Of a stretch of DNA of 64,000 nucleotides, positions 46,408 to 58,392 are shown one piece after another (the first letter of the stretch is position 1; each line of letters starts with the position of its first letter). This stretch comes from Phialocephala subalpina. Taxonomy: Eukaryota; Ascomycota; Leotiomycetes; Helotiales; Mollisiaceae. Location: the NCBI GenBank assembly GCA_900073065.1, contig FJOG01000013.1, positions 771,227-835,226 of the forward strand, written 5' to 3'. The notes beneath the pieces are model-generated. The model was not told the origin of the DNA. It did not search any database and saw only the letters and a program-made list of their open reading frames with translations. A program made the position numbers and the translations under genes.

Positions 46408-49054
46408 TCAACCACCCTGTCTGCCAGGGGGAGTTTGGACGTATTGGGCCCAGCCGCCCGGTTGACTGCCGTTCCAGACCGAGGACTGGAGCATGGTAGT
46501 TCGGTCGAAGTCGCTGGCACCGGCATAATGTGTGGAGTTGCCATTACCGGTGTTGAAAGGATTGCCCTTTGAGTAATCTCCGTTGAGGCGATTATGAGGT
46601 TGTGGTGTATTGCCATACAGGCTGCTTGACTGCGTGAAATCAGAAGAGTATGGCATATATTGCTGAGCAAGAGATTCTTGGAGGATTTGATTGACAGGTT
46701 GCTGGAAAGAACCGGACGAGGGTCTTTGAGAACCTCTTCCCCAAGAACCAGATCCAGTCTTCGACGTAGAAAAGCCAGTAATTTCATCCAGAGCTTGAGC
46801 AGCAGTAAGACGATTCTCCCGGGTAGAAAGCGAAAGAGGGGAAAGCTCACGAGCAGTGCCTGGTCGGTTGGGACTAGTAGCTTGAAGTTCGTGGGCTTGA
46901 GGGGTGAAAGCCGAGTTGTACAAACCAGTCAAGCTTGGCAGCATCTTGGGAGTACTTTGAAGGCGAGGTTGAGCCTCGAAGCCATTTGACGCAATGGGAG
47001 CGAAGATCTCGTTGGCGGTCAGGCTGTGCATACCGTATGAGGTCTCATTGATGGCTGAGTGACCGTTGGAAGGTCGCTCGACAAGGTCCTCCACCATGCG
47101 AGACATAAAATTTTCCATGCTCTCGACACCTGACACGCTCTCATCTGGATTGGTATCATGATTGTTCCAGCCGGACATCTTCTCAGGGGAGAAGCTCGCA
47201 GTGGTTGGAGTGTGGGCTGCAATGGAGGACGTAGGCGGTTCGGGTTGTTGTGGACTAGCAAGGGGAACAGCGTCGTTGGTATAGGTGAAGCTATGTTGTC
47301 CGTTTGCCTCCTTCCACTTGATGGGGATGATCTCCTTAGACTCTAGACAGGCAGCAGTGAGGAGAATATCGCGGACTCGAGATAGCATCTCGACGTTTGG
47401 ATGGTGACGTTCAACTCCAGGATCAGTTGAGCGCACCTTCGGGACGCCAGCATGATCGGTGAAGAGATCGCACTCAGGATAAAGGTATGATTTTCGCAGC
47501 GGCTCGAAGCCAACGGTCGTCTCATCCTCCTCTAGAAGGTAATTGACTCCAGGCAATTCTCCGGCAGGGAAAGCATTGAGCAACTTTGTAAGGACGATGG
47601 CATATGTGTTCCACATCTCCTTGCTCTGCATCTTGACGACTGGATTCCAGGCACATGCCGCCAGAACAACCTCCGCTCCTCCTGCAAGCCAAGTACTATA
47701 CTGACGAAGAGCAGGCAAAACTCGGCGGGCGACAGCAGTGACCGTCTCGCGTGGCTTTTCGGGCTTAGTCTCATTCGCGGGAATATCCTCTCCACTGAGG
47801 TCTTGGTCGAGTTCTGGCGACAGAACTTGGAGGAGAACAAGTAACATCCTAACGTTGAACTCGAGACAGAAGACGTACGAATTCGTGGATTCAGCAGTGG
47901 CATCTTCACCTTCTTCTATAATCATGTCAATTCTGCATTTAGCGTGTGGTAGGGTTAGCTTACTAGACAGCCTATGGGCAGCGAATGATTCCGCAGCAAT
48001 GCTGATGATGACAGTCTTCTCGAGGACATCTCCAAAAGATTGTTCCTTCAGGAGTATGGCCAAACGAGATAGAACCTCCTTCTCAAGTTCCTGACGAGTA
48101 GAGAACTCCTGTCCTTCATGGAACCTGGCATGGAGGAGAACGAACCACCAGACGAGTGTCGTCAAGCTATCGCTCTTGCCTGCAAGACGCTTCTGCTGCC
48201 TGATCTTCTTAAATTCGATCTCGAGATTCCCCTCAGCAAGAGGATGAGGCTCTTTCACAGCAATAGCTCGGAACAGGTGATAGACGGCATCCAGATGATT
48301 ACCGTCAGCGAGAGCGATTACAGCCATCTGATTATGGGCGCTACCTTTGTCAGGACAGAGGTCATTGGCTAAGGAGTAATAAGCCATAGCGGAATCCCAG
48401 CTTCGGTCCTTGGTTCTAATCTGATTGCGGTATCGAGATAGATCGCCGAGGCGTAGGAGAGTGGAATGACAGGATGCCTCAATCATACCCTCAACCTCAG
48501 GAGTGACACGGACTCGTTCATCCACGGAGAGAGTTTCCAATGACAGTCGGTGGGCAATTCGGCGGAGATTACGCATACCGGCGAAGTGGGATGCAAGTCT
48601 TTGGATGTATCCTTTGTAGAAATGTTGGCTGGTCTTCAGGAAATCGACGTAGTGTTTCTCCAACTTGCGACGCTCGACAACCTGTTGCTTCTTGTCTGGC
48701 TTCTTGAACCCATCCACCATCTTTCGGTAGCGGTTATTGATCAAGACATGGGCGTCCCATAGCTTTTGTCCAACTCGTGCAGTCGTAGCGTATTCAAAGT
48801 CGAGAAAGATCGTGGCCTCACAAGCAACGCGGAGTCTACTAAAGTCAGCGTTCTGAAGCGGTCGATAGGATACATGACTGACTGTTTAATGAGGTCCTCG
48901 ATCTCTTCGTACAAAGGGAATGCTTGTCCGCTCATCAGAGCTCTCAGCGCGGCCTCTACCTGCTGCGCATATCTGGAGAGATTGTCAGCCTGGCGCATAA
49001 CAGAACTTGACGGCGGACGACTTACCTCCATTTTTGCTGCACCGGAGAAGCCAT
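46408..49054 (-). CDS. EST1/SMG7-like nonsense-mediated-decay or telomere factor
   Basis: Predicted 848 residues from exons 49054-49026, 48972-48883 and 48835-46408; the first two are 29 and 90 bases and phases agree. The N-terminus is MASPVQQKWRYAQQVEAALR. The EST1 14-3-3-like/TPR region follows: ATIFLDFEYATTARVGQKLW, KLEKHYVDFLKTSQHFYKGY, then the Est1 DNA/RNA-binding-type repeats with HSTLLRLGDLSRYRNQIRTK, AMAYYSLANDLCPDKGSAHN and DAVYHLFRAIAVKEPHPLAE. The C-terminal ~350 residues are disordered and rich in Ser, Gln, Asn and Pro. No PIN nuclease domain is present, which favours SMG7/Ebs1 over SMG5/SMG6. Such proteins bind phosphorylated Upf1 or telomerase RNA. A 31-base GT..AG stretch near 47955 was rejected as an intron because it is too short and breaks the frame. 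Confidence 0.88.
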
Positions 49055-49857
49055 TGCTTCGTCGATGGCGTATTGTAATGTGTATTCGACCGCACGGTCG
49101 ACCGCCTTGTTAGATTTGTGCGTGTCGGTCCGCAACAAATCCAGGATTGTGAATGCGATCCATAGATGATTGTTTCGAAATCGAGCCTTCAAAAAAGTGG
49201 CTGTTCGCGGACAAAGGGCGCTAGCGGAACCTCGTTGATTTCAATTAGGACCAAAGTGGAAGTGGTGAATATTTTGCGAAGGACCAACAAAGGTCCTACG
49301 CTCGAAAAATACGGATGATGACACTTTGGATGGGATGGTCGCAGAGGCTCAGAGGAAAGCCCACCATGATGAGAGGGCGGGATCGTCAAAAACGAGTTGT
49401 CACTAGGCGCCCCTGCAGTCCGAGCTTGGCATTTCGCATCACACGAGGCTGAAGTGGCTTTGACAAGGCTACATAATCGTTTTTGATTGTCACGGCAAAT
49501 GACAACGAGCACCCGAGTGGAAATCTTTTAACTATTGGCTTTGAGAGAATTGTGGAATTTGCTTGTCAAATTCTTATCACTTTTCTCCGATAATTTTCAC
49601 AAATTACCCCTCAAATTGTAGCTTCAAAAGAAGGGACATTCCACCACCCCTCAATTAAGCGATAGGGATCACTGCCTTCGACATTACTGCAACTCTTGAA
49701 TTTAGTAGGCGTAGCAACACCAACTTCTCTCACACTATTCCAAGCACCACACCAGACCACGAGATCCATGCCGCAGTTGATATATTAGCAGGTCAGGCCA
49801 AGTTTTCCTCTAACAAGTCCTCATCTACCCCACGCGTTCAGCAGCACAAAAACAAAG
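49055..49857. promoter_or_regulatory. Divergent intergenic region, EST1/SMG7 and ZNF511-like genes
   Basis: About 0.8 kb between two start codons facing away from each other. It should contain both promoters. The 107-codon minus frame at 49512-49189 has no recognised motif. No specific site called. Confidence 0.5.
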
Positions 49858-50733
49858 ATGGCTAAACGCTCAAGAGAAGACTTCGAGCCTTCATCCCCAG
49901 AGTCAGGAAAAACAGGAGAGGCTCCAGCTTCTGCTCGGACAATCATACATCGTTCAGTCCTCGATGCGCCTGCACCGTCGCCGAAAATCCAGCACCTAGA
50001 CAAAGAGAGCGGTGAGGCTGTTCAAATCACGGAAATGCGATGCTCTCTCCCTCCACATCGAGGGACTCTTACGTTCGCTACCTACGAAGAATACGATGTT
50101 CATTATGCCAAGACGCATATCAATCGATGTCTCGAATGCAGGAAGAACTTTCCAACGGAGCATTTCTTGAATCTGCACATCGAGGAGAATCATGATTCTT
50201 TGGTCAGTGTGAGGAGGGATAGGGGAGAGAGGACTGTCAGTACCGACCTACTCTTTAAAGGCCACCAGATGCTGACCTGTTCCAAATAGTATGCGTGTTT
50301 CGTGGAGGATTGTGATCGAAAATGTTCAACACCACAGAAACGCAAAATGCACCTCATCGACAAACACATGTTTCCCAAGGACTATGACTTCTTTGTGGTC
50401 AATGATGGAATCGACCGTCGAAGCTCCATGTTACGAGCCGGCAAGCATCGAAGACGGAGTTCAGCAGCTCAGCACATGACGGAAATTGAGGACAGAACAA
50501 GGCGACGCAACTCTACTCGAGACCCTACCAGTGCAACGCAGGAGACCGACGAAACGGAGGGTAGCAAGGATGGCCAGGATAGCCCAGAGACGAGCACTAT
50601 GCTAACCCCACCAAGTTCTCAAGGAGACGCAGATATGGATGGCTTGTCCGGAGCTATGTCCGCATTGAAGTTCGTGCCTTCGAGTGTCAGATTTGGTCGT
50701 GGAAACAAAGGAAAGGCCTTCAGCAGGAGCTGA
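49858..50733 (+). CDS. ZNF511-like C2H2 zinc-finger protein
   Basis: Predicted 273 residues from exons 49858-50235 and 50290-50733, joined in phase 0 across a 54-base intron (GTCAGT..AATAG). Without splicing the first frame ends at 50289. Three finger-like units are visible: CSLPPHRG followed by YDVHYAKTH, then CLECRKNFPTEHFLNLHIEE with the second His in NH, and CFVEDCDRKCSTPQKRKMHL with IDKH. The third has the CxxxxC...H...H spacing plus an extra Cys typical of ZNF511 proteins, and HLIDKHMFPKDYDFFVVNDG is the conserved block after it. The tail is polar (Arg/Ser, then Asp/Glu/Thr) and ends SVRFGRGNKGKAFSRS. Function in this family is poorly defined. The gene is convergent with ATG101, whose stop is 211 bases away. 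Confidence 0.85.
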
Positions 50734-50943
50734 TATGAGTTACGAGGTTACGAGTGATAATCTTCAAGATATACCCTTATGACCAAACCAAAAATCAACG
50801 GAGTTTGGGACATTCACCGGGAAATGAATTGCAAAACGATGCTATGCATTGGGTATCTGTTTCCGGACCATCTATGAAACTCCCTAACTCCGCCTTTTCA
50901 TGTACAAGTGGACTTTTTTCTTTATGTTCATCGGATCCCTCAC

Positions 50944-51663
50944 TCAAAAGATCCCCATACGCGTTCCCCACCCGTTGTCCCTCGGGTTGATTATGATCTG
51001 ATATGGGAATGGATTCTGGTCGATAGTGGTGATCGGTGGAATATGGTCCTTATGAGTGTTCACTGTCGTAACAATCCTCATAGCTGCTTTCAACAGCATG
51101 GCCTCCATAGCTTTCCTTACCTTCGCTCGTTCTGCAACATAAATATATCAGCACCTTCTCACGCAAAAATGCCTTCAAGATGCATACCGCTCTCTGTCCG
51201 TGGGGTTGCAAGTGTAACATCCAGCGTCCACCGCTCCCAGCATACCTCCTCCTCCCCTTTCGTAAACCACGCCTTCTTCCTCTTCTTCTCAAAGAACTCT
51301 ACTGCCATCAAACCCCTCACCCCCGTATTCCGCATACCCATATCCGAACTCGTATCCAGCTGTCGGACCAGCGCAGCCGTTCTCTGTTCGATCATAGTTT
51401 CGAGCTCTGCTTCCTCAACAAATGGCAGACAAAGATCAAGAACATCTCTAGTTCTCGGTCGTAACGAAGGAAAGAATCGGTGAAAGAATATCGTGTGAAG
51501 AATGCCTTTTGCACCATCGTCAGCACAAGCTCAACGCATTTCCTTCCCCGCCCCCTTCAAAGACGATTTGCGAGACTCGGAAATTACCTCTCACGACATC
51601 TTTGACACAAGACTGATCAGCGAAGACCTCGATAATGTACTCTGGTGGTCTGCGCTGTTCCAT
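50944..51663 (-). CDS. ATG101: ATG101, autophagy initiation complex subunit
   Basis: Predicted 193 residues from exons 51663-51588, 51505-51188 and 51131-50944. The reading begins MEQRRPPEYIIEVFADQSCV, continues GILHTIFFHRFFPSLRPRTR, DVLDLCLPFVEEAELETMIE, GLMAVEFFEKKRKKAWFTKG, EEEVCWERWTLDVTLATPRT and ends NPFPYQIIINPRDNGWGTRM GIF. These are the blocks of the HORMA-fold protein Atg101, including the WF-finger region (KAWFTKGEEEVCWERW). Atg101 binds and stabilises Atg13 in the Atg1 complex and is found in filamentous ascomycetes and animals but not in baker's yeast. Introns are 82 and 56 bases; phases agree. An in-frame ATG at 51684 would add seven residues (MLESYVA). The start faces that of PEX3 across about 0.35 kb. 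Confidence 0.93.
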
Positions 51664-51684
51664 TGCCACGTAGCTCTCGAGCAT

Positions 51685-52015
51685 TTATTCGTCGTGAAAA
51701 GTAAAGGTTGAATGAGGAGATCTAGCTTTGTGCGCGATAATGGAGGGGTAGATTTTATGCATGAGATGTTGACAAAAGGTGTCTTATCGGTGCTAGATCC
51801 ACCTTTCTCGCCACTCTTTGCACTTTGTCCTCCGTGACCTGGGTCGTTTTGGCGGTCGGACATTTGACTTTCCCCAGCCGAGGTCCTCGTCAAGGGGCCG
51901 GGTGCGCGTGAGCCTCGTACTCCTCAACCCAGCTTTTTTGCATCATCTTGTTCGCAATCCTCCCAGACATTCTCATACGCGGCATGTTATTGTATTTATG
52001 TACTAAAGAAAAGCC
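51685..52015. promoter_or_regulatory. Shared divergent promoter region of ATG101 and PEX3
   Basis: About 330-350 bases separate the two start codons. The region is too short for two fully independent fungal promoters, so shared control is plausible. No TATA box or known site is called. Confidence 0.55.
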
Positions 52016-53723
52016 ATGATTTCCGCCTCGAGGAGATGGCTGAGAAGGAATAGAACGCCTATTGCCATTGGATTCGGGTTGGTGGGCGCGGGTTATGTAG
52101 CTACCCAATATGTGTTGGGAAAGATCTCTGATGCGCGTGCGCGCATGAGCAGCGATCGCATAGCTCGAGAGAAGTACGCATACCGGATATCTGCTTTATC
52201 GAGCTTAAGCTGATTAAAATATCTCAGTCTGCGACGGAGATTCGAGCAAAATCAAGAAGATTGCACCTTCACGGTCCTAGCCCTGCTTCCCACAGCTACG
52301 GACAATATTATGGGAGAATTGGAGACGGAGAGGATAACTTTCGAACTGCAGCAGCAGAAGGCAGCAAAGTTGGCAAGGAATGGCGAAGGTCATCCTTCAG
52401 AATTGGGTTCTAGCCCGCCGAGTGTGACGGATGATGATGGGAGGAGTATGGCCAGCCTGCATAGTGAGAATGGAATGCATGTGAGCAAGTTGATGGGTCT
52501 GCCAACTCCTTCAGAAGCTGGAGAAGGATCCCAGGATGGAGGACACCAAGTCCAGAAGTCAAAGAAGACCAAGCTTCAGCTGTGGAATGACTTGAAGATC
52601 AGCTGTAGGTCGGACTTTGGATGCTCAAGGTTCCTATTCTGACTCGTCTGTAGCTATCACTCGAGCCTTCACTCTCATCTATACACTGGCCTTGCTCACG
52701 CTTCTCACTCGAATACAACTCAACCTGCTCGGCCGACGAAGCTATCTTTCAAGTGTTGTATCGCTAGCAACAGGAGGAATGGAACAATCGACGATCAGCT
52801 TGGAGAACCACGACGACGATAACCCCGACCAGGCATACGGCAATGATTTCGAGACCAACAGGAAATACCTGACGTTCAGCTGGTGGCTTCTGCATAGGGG
52901 GTGGAGAGAGGTTATGCTCAAGGTCGAAGCTGCTGTGAAAGAAGTCTTCGGCACTTTGAGCATAAGAGACGACGTATCAATGCAGAAGTTCTCAGAGTTG
53001 ACTTTAGAAGTCCGGAAGAAGGTCGAGGGTGCCACAGAAGCCGAGAGAAAGGAGGGCAAGTGGCTGCAATACCTGCTTCCACCACGAGAGCAGGAGGATT
53101 TCGTGCTTACAGAGTCTGGGATGACAGCGGAAGCGCCTCCTTCTAGTTCTGTGTCCATTTCATCTTCGAGCGCTACTCCTCTAAGACGGCTATTAGACGA
53201 GACTTCGGATCTCATCGAATCGCCACCTTTCTCGCATGTCTTGACACTGCTTCTGGATGCCGGATACTCGACTCTGGTGGACCAGAAAATCGCCCAGCAA
53301 GTATACAAAATTCCACTAACTTCGGATGTACCTGATCTGAATGCTCCTCGAATAACTGAGATTGTGGACGTCAAGCCTGTCAAGCTACCGATTGTCCTAG
53401 CACTTTTGACGAGACAAGCTCATTCCATTGGCAATGGTGTACCGAATGAGTATCTCCAGGCTATGGAACAGGTCCGTGACCTGGAAGCTTTTGCTGCAGT
53501 TGTCTATTCAAGCAACTGGGAGAACGAAATCAGCCCGATGACCGAGGAAAGCGCGGTCCTTGTTCCAAAGGAGACAGTGGTGTCAGATATCACTGGCCTA
53601 ATTATTCCAGCGGAAGCAAGTGAAGCTGGACAAGAGAGTATAATAGATGTTGGGACTGCAAGCACGTTCGAGAGTGCTTGGGGAAAGGCCGTTGATACTA
53701 CCGAGAAAGGGAAGATAGCTTGA
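52016..53723 (+). CDS. PEX3: PEX3, peroxisomal membrane biogenesis peroxin
   Basis: Predicted 534 residues from exons 52016-52173, 52228-52604 and 52654-53723, phases consistent. Pex3 anchors in ER or peroxisome membranes and docks Pex19 for insertion of peroxisomal membrane proteins; in yeasts it also holds pexophagy and inheritance receptors. The N-terminus MISASRRWLRRNRTPIAIGF is the basic-plus-hydrophobic targeting segment, with the membrane span at about residues 16-36. The next exon starts with NLRRRFEQNQEDCTFTVLAL, the conserved Pex3 signature, and LWNDLKISS leads into ITRAFTLIYTLALLTLLTRI, QLNLLGRRSYLSSVVSLA. FSWWLLHRGWREVMLKVEAA and the C-terminal SPPFSHVLTLLLDAGYSTLV are also typical. 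The Ser-rich insert near residues 105-165 and the acidic C-terminal tail look disordered. Confidence 0.95.
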
Positions 53724-54309
53724 AGGTAAGATTACATATAAATAGGGAGTTCTGGTCTGGTAGGGTAATGAACGGTATGGGAGGAAGAAATGGATGGGAT
53801 TTCTGCTCAGCGGACTATGGTGGGAAATGTAAGATACCAAGTAATGTCACATGGAGCCATGGAGATCATCATAAGAGCGCAAGCAATTGTGGCAACGTTA
53901 TCGTTGTCCGTGATCCTGAAGGCGTTCATCCGTTGAAGAGTGACTATGGGCAAGTAGGACATTTTAGAAGTTTCAAATGTGCCTACAATCCTGGAATATC
54001 TAACTAATTCCGCTTTGAGATTCCGCTCCGCTAGACTTCGCTCCGCTAGACTTGGCCACACTCCGATTCGAGGCATGGCTGTTGTGCGGCGTGTGGGACA
54101 TTGGGTTTTACCCAACCACTTCCGTAACGAATTACTTCTATGAAGTTGACAGCGGCCATGCCACTGTAGCGCCTGTATCCCGTGGATCTCATGCTTCCCA
54201 CCCCAGAACGCCTACAATGCAACTTTGAACGCCATGCCATGCCATACATTGCTCCTTAGCACTCATATCTCATCAAACTCCACGCCAGCTGTCCATTTCA
54301 GATTCCACT
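53724..54309. other. Intergenic between convergent PEX3 and BET5
   Basis: 3' flanks. A 15-base unit CGCTCCGCTAGACTT is repeated in tandem at about 54023-54053. No gene seen. Confidence 0.5.
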
Positions 54310-54953
54310 TCATAGAACTCCTTTTACGAACTGGTCCAACGCCAACTCAAACAGCTCATTCGCAACCCCCTCCCCGCCAGGGTGTTCCACTGGACTTAAT
54401 GGATTCTTGACCACTATTCCACTCATCAGCATCAACTCCCAATTGCCCTTCTGCCAAGTCAAAACTCACCAAACTCCACATACAGATTAACATAAATCTG
54501 ATGCAACACATTCCTCATATTCAACGTCTGCGTATCCGTCAACATCACAAATTTGATGCTCGACGGCGTCTCATAATAATGCAGCTTATACTGTCCCGTC
54601 CTATAGCTAATAAAGCTATCCTCCGGACCTCCTAACTTTCGAACCATGTTTCGTAACGAGAAGATGGTACCGAAAATGAGCTTGGCGTCATCTTGTGCAG
54701 ACAGACGGGTAGAGCGTCGGGGAGGATGGAGTTCGTTGGTAGGTGCGAGAGTTATCGGTGCGGATGAGGTGCTGGATGTTGATATTGGGCGTGAGGGAGG
54801 AGGGCCGGAGGAGATGGGTCGGTCGGGTTGTCGTGCCCAGAGGCGGGAGTAGATGCATTCCGCTGGGTTAGATTAGCTTGAAGTCTTGCCTAGTTGTGCT
54901 GGAGAAGAGACCATACTATGCCGGTCAAAAATGTAGAAACTGTAAACCACCAT
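54310..54953 (-). CDS. BET5: BET5/TRAPPC1, TRAPP vesicle-tethering complex subunit
   Basis: Predicted 177 residues from exons 54953-54917, 54862-54470 and 54413-54310, phases consistent. It is a small longin-fold core subunit of the TRAPP complexes, which activate Ypt1 (Rab1) in ER-to-Golgi and Golgi traffic. Reading: MVVYSFYIFDRH, then ECIYSRLWARQPDRP, a Ser/Pro/Thr insert of about 35 residues, LIFGTIFSLRNMVRKLGGPE, FISYRTGQYKLHYYETPSSI, KFVMLTDTQTLNMRNVLHQI, YVNLYVEF and the end NPLSPVEHPGGEGVANELFE LALDQFVKGVL. All are strong Bet5 blocks. The Ser/Pro insert is longer than in yeast but common in filamentous fungi. The last exon is only found by splicing at the GTGAGT following LYVEF. Confidence 0.95.
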
Positions 54954-55168
54954 CTTGAATTGCGTGTTTCCTCTTTCTGCACGAGGCTCGGCTCGTAAAC
55001 TCTCACACAAGTCCCCAAAGCGTCGGGAACGCAAGGCTCAAAACAAGCTTTCGCTGACTAAAACTACCCTGCATCCAATCATACCACCACCTAGTGCAAC
55101 AAACCAACTCAACTGCCAGCCTCACATCCTTCGATTGTCCTTGTCCTTTCTCGACCATTTAGCAGAAA
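54954..55168. promoter_or_regulatory. Divergent region between BET5 and the CaMKK-like kinase gene
   Basis: 215 bases separate the BET5 start from the first ATG proposed for the kinase. No motif called. Confidence 0.45.
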
Positions 55169-57791
55169 ATGCAGCGCAGAAAGAATAGTAAGGACGATCA
55201 GGAGTTGAATTCTGAAGCTATTGTGGGAGGATGTGAGCCCAGTCATGCCGGAGATATAAGTCAGAAGGAGAGCGAGGCGGGGATTCTGCCTTCACATGGT
55301 AGTTATGATTTTCCCCTCCATGGGATGGCAGTTGGCTCGAGCTTCAGCTCTAATTGCTTGCATATAGGTATCTCGCTCGATGTACCGGGTGATACGAATA
55401 GTGGCAGACCGCCCATCATACAACACCTGTATGTACTTGCTATCTAAGGTGGAGAGCATGCGCTGATAATGACTGAAGCTCAACCCCCGCATACCAGAGC
55501 CCCCTAAGACATCATCGCCGCACGCCGTCCAAACATCGAGAAGTGAAGGAGACGCTCAATGCAAGGTCCGAATATACGAACAACGAGGACGATGGGAAGG
55601 GTGAACACCATATCAACCAATACATAATCAAGGATGAAATTGGACGAGGATCTTTTGGCGCGGTACATCTGGCTGTCGACCAATATGGGACTGAATATGT
55701 GAGCATATGGTCATCATACTAGGGGGATAAGACTGATCAATGGCTTTTAGGCCGTCAAAGAGTTCTCGAAATCGAGACTAAGGAAACGAGCCCAGTCGAA
55801 CATCCTCAGGAGACCACATGGCTACCGAAGACCGGGACATTTGGCTGCGGGACAGGGCTTTAATGCCCCTTTACATCGACATTCTGCTTCGGATGTACAT
55901 GATAGTGAGGAGGCCGGTAATCCGTTGTACCTGATCAAGGAGGAAATTGCTATCATGAAGAAGCTCAATCATCCGAATCTAGTGTCCTTGATTGAGGTCT
56001 TGGATGATCCCGAGGAAGACTCTTTATACATGGTGTTGGAGATGTGTAAGAAAGGAGTTGTAATGAAGGTTGGTCTTGGTGAACAGTCGGATCCCTATGA
56101 TATCGAAAGATGCCGCTATTGGTTTAGAGACTTGATTTTAGGGATCGAGTATCGTGAGCTTCAACCTCATGCTGGAATGACAACGCACTGACTCTTAATA
56201 GTCCATGCCCAAGGTGTTGTGCACCGAGATATCAAACCAGATAACTTACTTCTCACCGAGGATGACGTTCTCAAGATTGTGGACTTCGGGGTATCTGAAA
56301 TGTTTGAGAAAGCCTCGGACATGATGACCGCCAAATCGGCTGGATCACCGGCTTTCTTACCACCAGAGCTCTGTGTCACCAAGCATGGCAACATCTCTGG
56401 CAAAGCTGCTGACATCTGGTCTATGGGTGTCTCATTGTACAGCCTAAGATTTGGTCACATCCCTTTCGAACGGACTGGAGTACTGGAACTATACGAATGT
56501 ATCAAGGCCGACGAGCCGAAAATCGAGGCAGAGAATGAACCAGAGTTTTGTGATCTGATGAGAAAGCTGCTAGAGAAAGATCCTAAAAAGAGAATCACGA
56601 TGGCCGAGTTACGAGTAAGTATAAGGATCTGATGAGTCTGGTCATGCTAATGTTGGTCAGGTACATCCATGGGTTACCAAGAACGGGACTGACCCCTTAT
56701 TATCTGCCGAAGAGAACATAGCAGACCTCGTGGAGCCACCGAGCGAAATCGAAGTCAATCACGCTATTACGGCGAAACTCAGAAACCTGATTGTTATGGT
56801 CCGTGATGCAATTTCAACTTCAGAGTCATTTGTGGATCGGATCAATACTAATACCTCGAAGATGAAAGCAGTGCAGAAGTTCAAGAACAAGTTAGATGTG
56901 AAGCGACCAGCGGCATTATCGGGTGTTTTGGGCCAAGGAATCCGTACTCTCACTTCGACAAGTCTGGACGGACACGCTGTACCTGTTCTTCAGAGATCCA
57001 AGAGCGCGGATCTAGAGGAACGAAAGCCGGTCGAGACAGCACTAGCAGCAGAAGGCGTCCACCATGATCTCAGCGCACCAGATGCAAACCAACTTCGACC
57101 AATGTCCAACAGAGTCGACACAAGCACCACCATCATACAGTCAGAACAGAGCGAATCCTCCTCTTCAACCCCCAAAAAGCAAAGCACAGACGATGTCACC
57201 TCCCCCACCCCGCCAATCCCCATAGTCCACCGACAAGAATCCGGCGGCGAAAAAGGCCACGCCCACGACCCATTAGACGGACAACCCCTCTTCCTCGGTA
57301 TCGGAACCGGCCTCGTTGACGGCGACTCACTCTCCCCACCTTCCCCCGACATCGTAGCCGAATCCCCTACCGCAGCAGACTTCAACATCTACGACACCGC
57401 CTACCAAGAAGAAGTAGAGCGTATCCGAGCCGCGCAAGGACGTCAAGCTACCGTCTACTTAACCCGAAGAGTAGATGAGAAAAAAGAATATAAGGCGGAT
57501 GAGAATATGTTAGATGCTCCTAGTACGGCACAGGTTAAGGAGAGTTTACCGCACCAGGGGTTTAAGGGATTGCTTGATAAGGCGAGGGAGAAGAGTGAGG
57601 ATGGACATGAGGCTGCGAAGGAGGAGTTGAAGGAAAAGCTGGCGGCAGTTGGGACAAGTAGTGCGGGGATGAGGTTTAGCGATATTGCGAGTAGGGCAAT
57701 GGAGAATACGAGGTCGTTTGCTGGGAGAAGCGTGGAAACTTTCGATGGTTTGAGGGGAAAGGGAGGGACTTCAGAAAGTGGCAAGAAGTAG
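55169..57791 (+). CDS. CaMKK/Ssp1-like (SNF1-activating) Ser/Thr protein kinase
   Basis: Kinase upstream of SNF1/AMPK or CaMK-type kinases; relatives are S. pombe Ssp1, yeast Sak1/Tos3 and Aspergillus CmkC. Firm exons: one ending at 55698, then 55751-56153, 56202-56614 and 56661-57791. Kinase motifs: QYIIKDEIGRGSFGAVHLAV (Gly loop), EYAVKEFSKSRLRKRAQSNI (ATP Lys), the RP insert (RRPHGYRRPGHLAAG) diagnostic of CaMKKs, NPLYLIKEEIAIMKKLNHPN, VVHRDIKPDN (catalytic loop), IVDFGVSEMF (Mg loop), SAGSPAFLPPELC (activation segment end), ADIWSMGVSLYSLRFGHIPF. The C-terminal ~370 residues are mostly disordered with a conserved helix after the kinase core (EVNHAITAKLRNLIVMVRDA). The 5' end is not solved: 55169-55298 could be exon 1 (MQRRKNSKDDQELNSEAIVG), but I could not join it in phase to the exon containing TPSKHREVKETLNARSEY. 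Confidence 0.9.
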
Positions 57792-58392
57792 GTGGTGTTG
57801 TGATTTTCTGTACACGATAATTATGGACGGACTTGGGATGAATGGGCTGGGATAGGAAAATGGGCGCAGTACAGCAAAGCGAGCGTTGCATCTTGGCGAC
57901 ATGGAGTAGAGGAGTCTAACACTGTTGAAGCGAGGATTCATCTAGAATATGATGAGATGAGGTGAGAGTATGAATGTACATTTCATGCTTGGTGAATATG
58001 ATACATTTCGAAATAACTGGCTATTTCGTACTTTTACAAGGTTTTGTACAAAGTACAGACATTTTGTCTGTCCTTATTTCAGATTTTGCTGGATGCTTTC
58101 CTGAGACGGACATCTTGATTCTCAGAATGTCCCAGTTGAAGACAGACACCTTGGTTTTCGTTTTGTAATGTCCCAGGCATTCCCAGATATTCGGAGTGGA
58201 GATTTTGGTCTGGCCAAGTGGTTTGTTGGCCATCCAGCCAAAATTCTTCGACTTGAGAATGTTCAGCTGTTGATCGGACATTGCAGGAGATTTTTGCGGA
58301 TACGTCTTTCTCTGTTTTGAGAAATGTGCCGTAGATAACAGGTTCATCTAAACATGTCTCATGTCTTCTAACTCCTTTTATCCCCGTGTCGT
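57792..58392. other. Intergenic between convergent kinase and HTD2-like genes
   Basis: Contains the 3' flanks of both genes. Short frames on both strands at 57974-58399 lack conserved motifs. Confidence 0.5.

Noticed and set aside
47942..47973. GT..AG stretch of 31 bases inside the EST1/SMG7 exon
   Set aside because: Too short for a fungal intron and its removal would break the reading frame, which is open and protein-like without splicing.
54023..54053. Tandem 15-base unit CGCTCCGCTAGACTT
   Set aside because: Only two copies in a 3' flank; likely a trivial local duplication.
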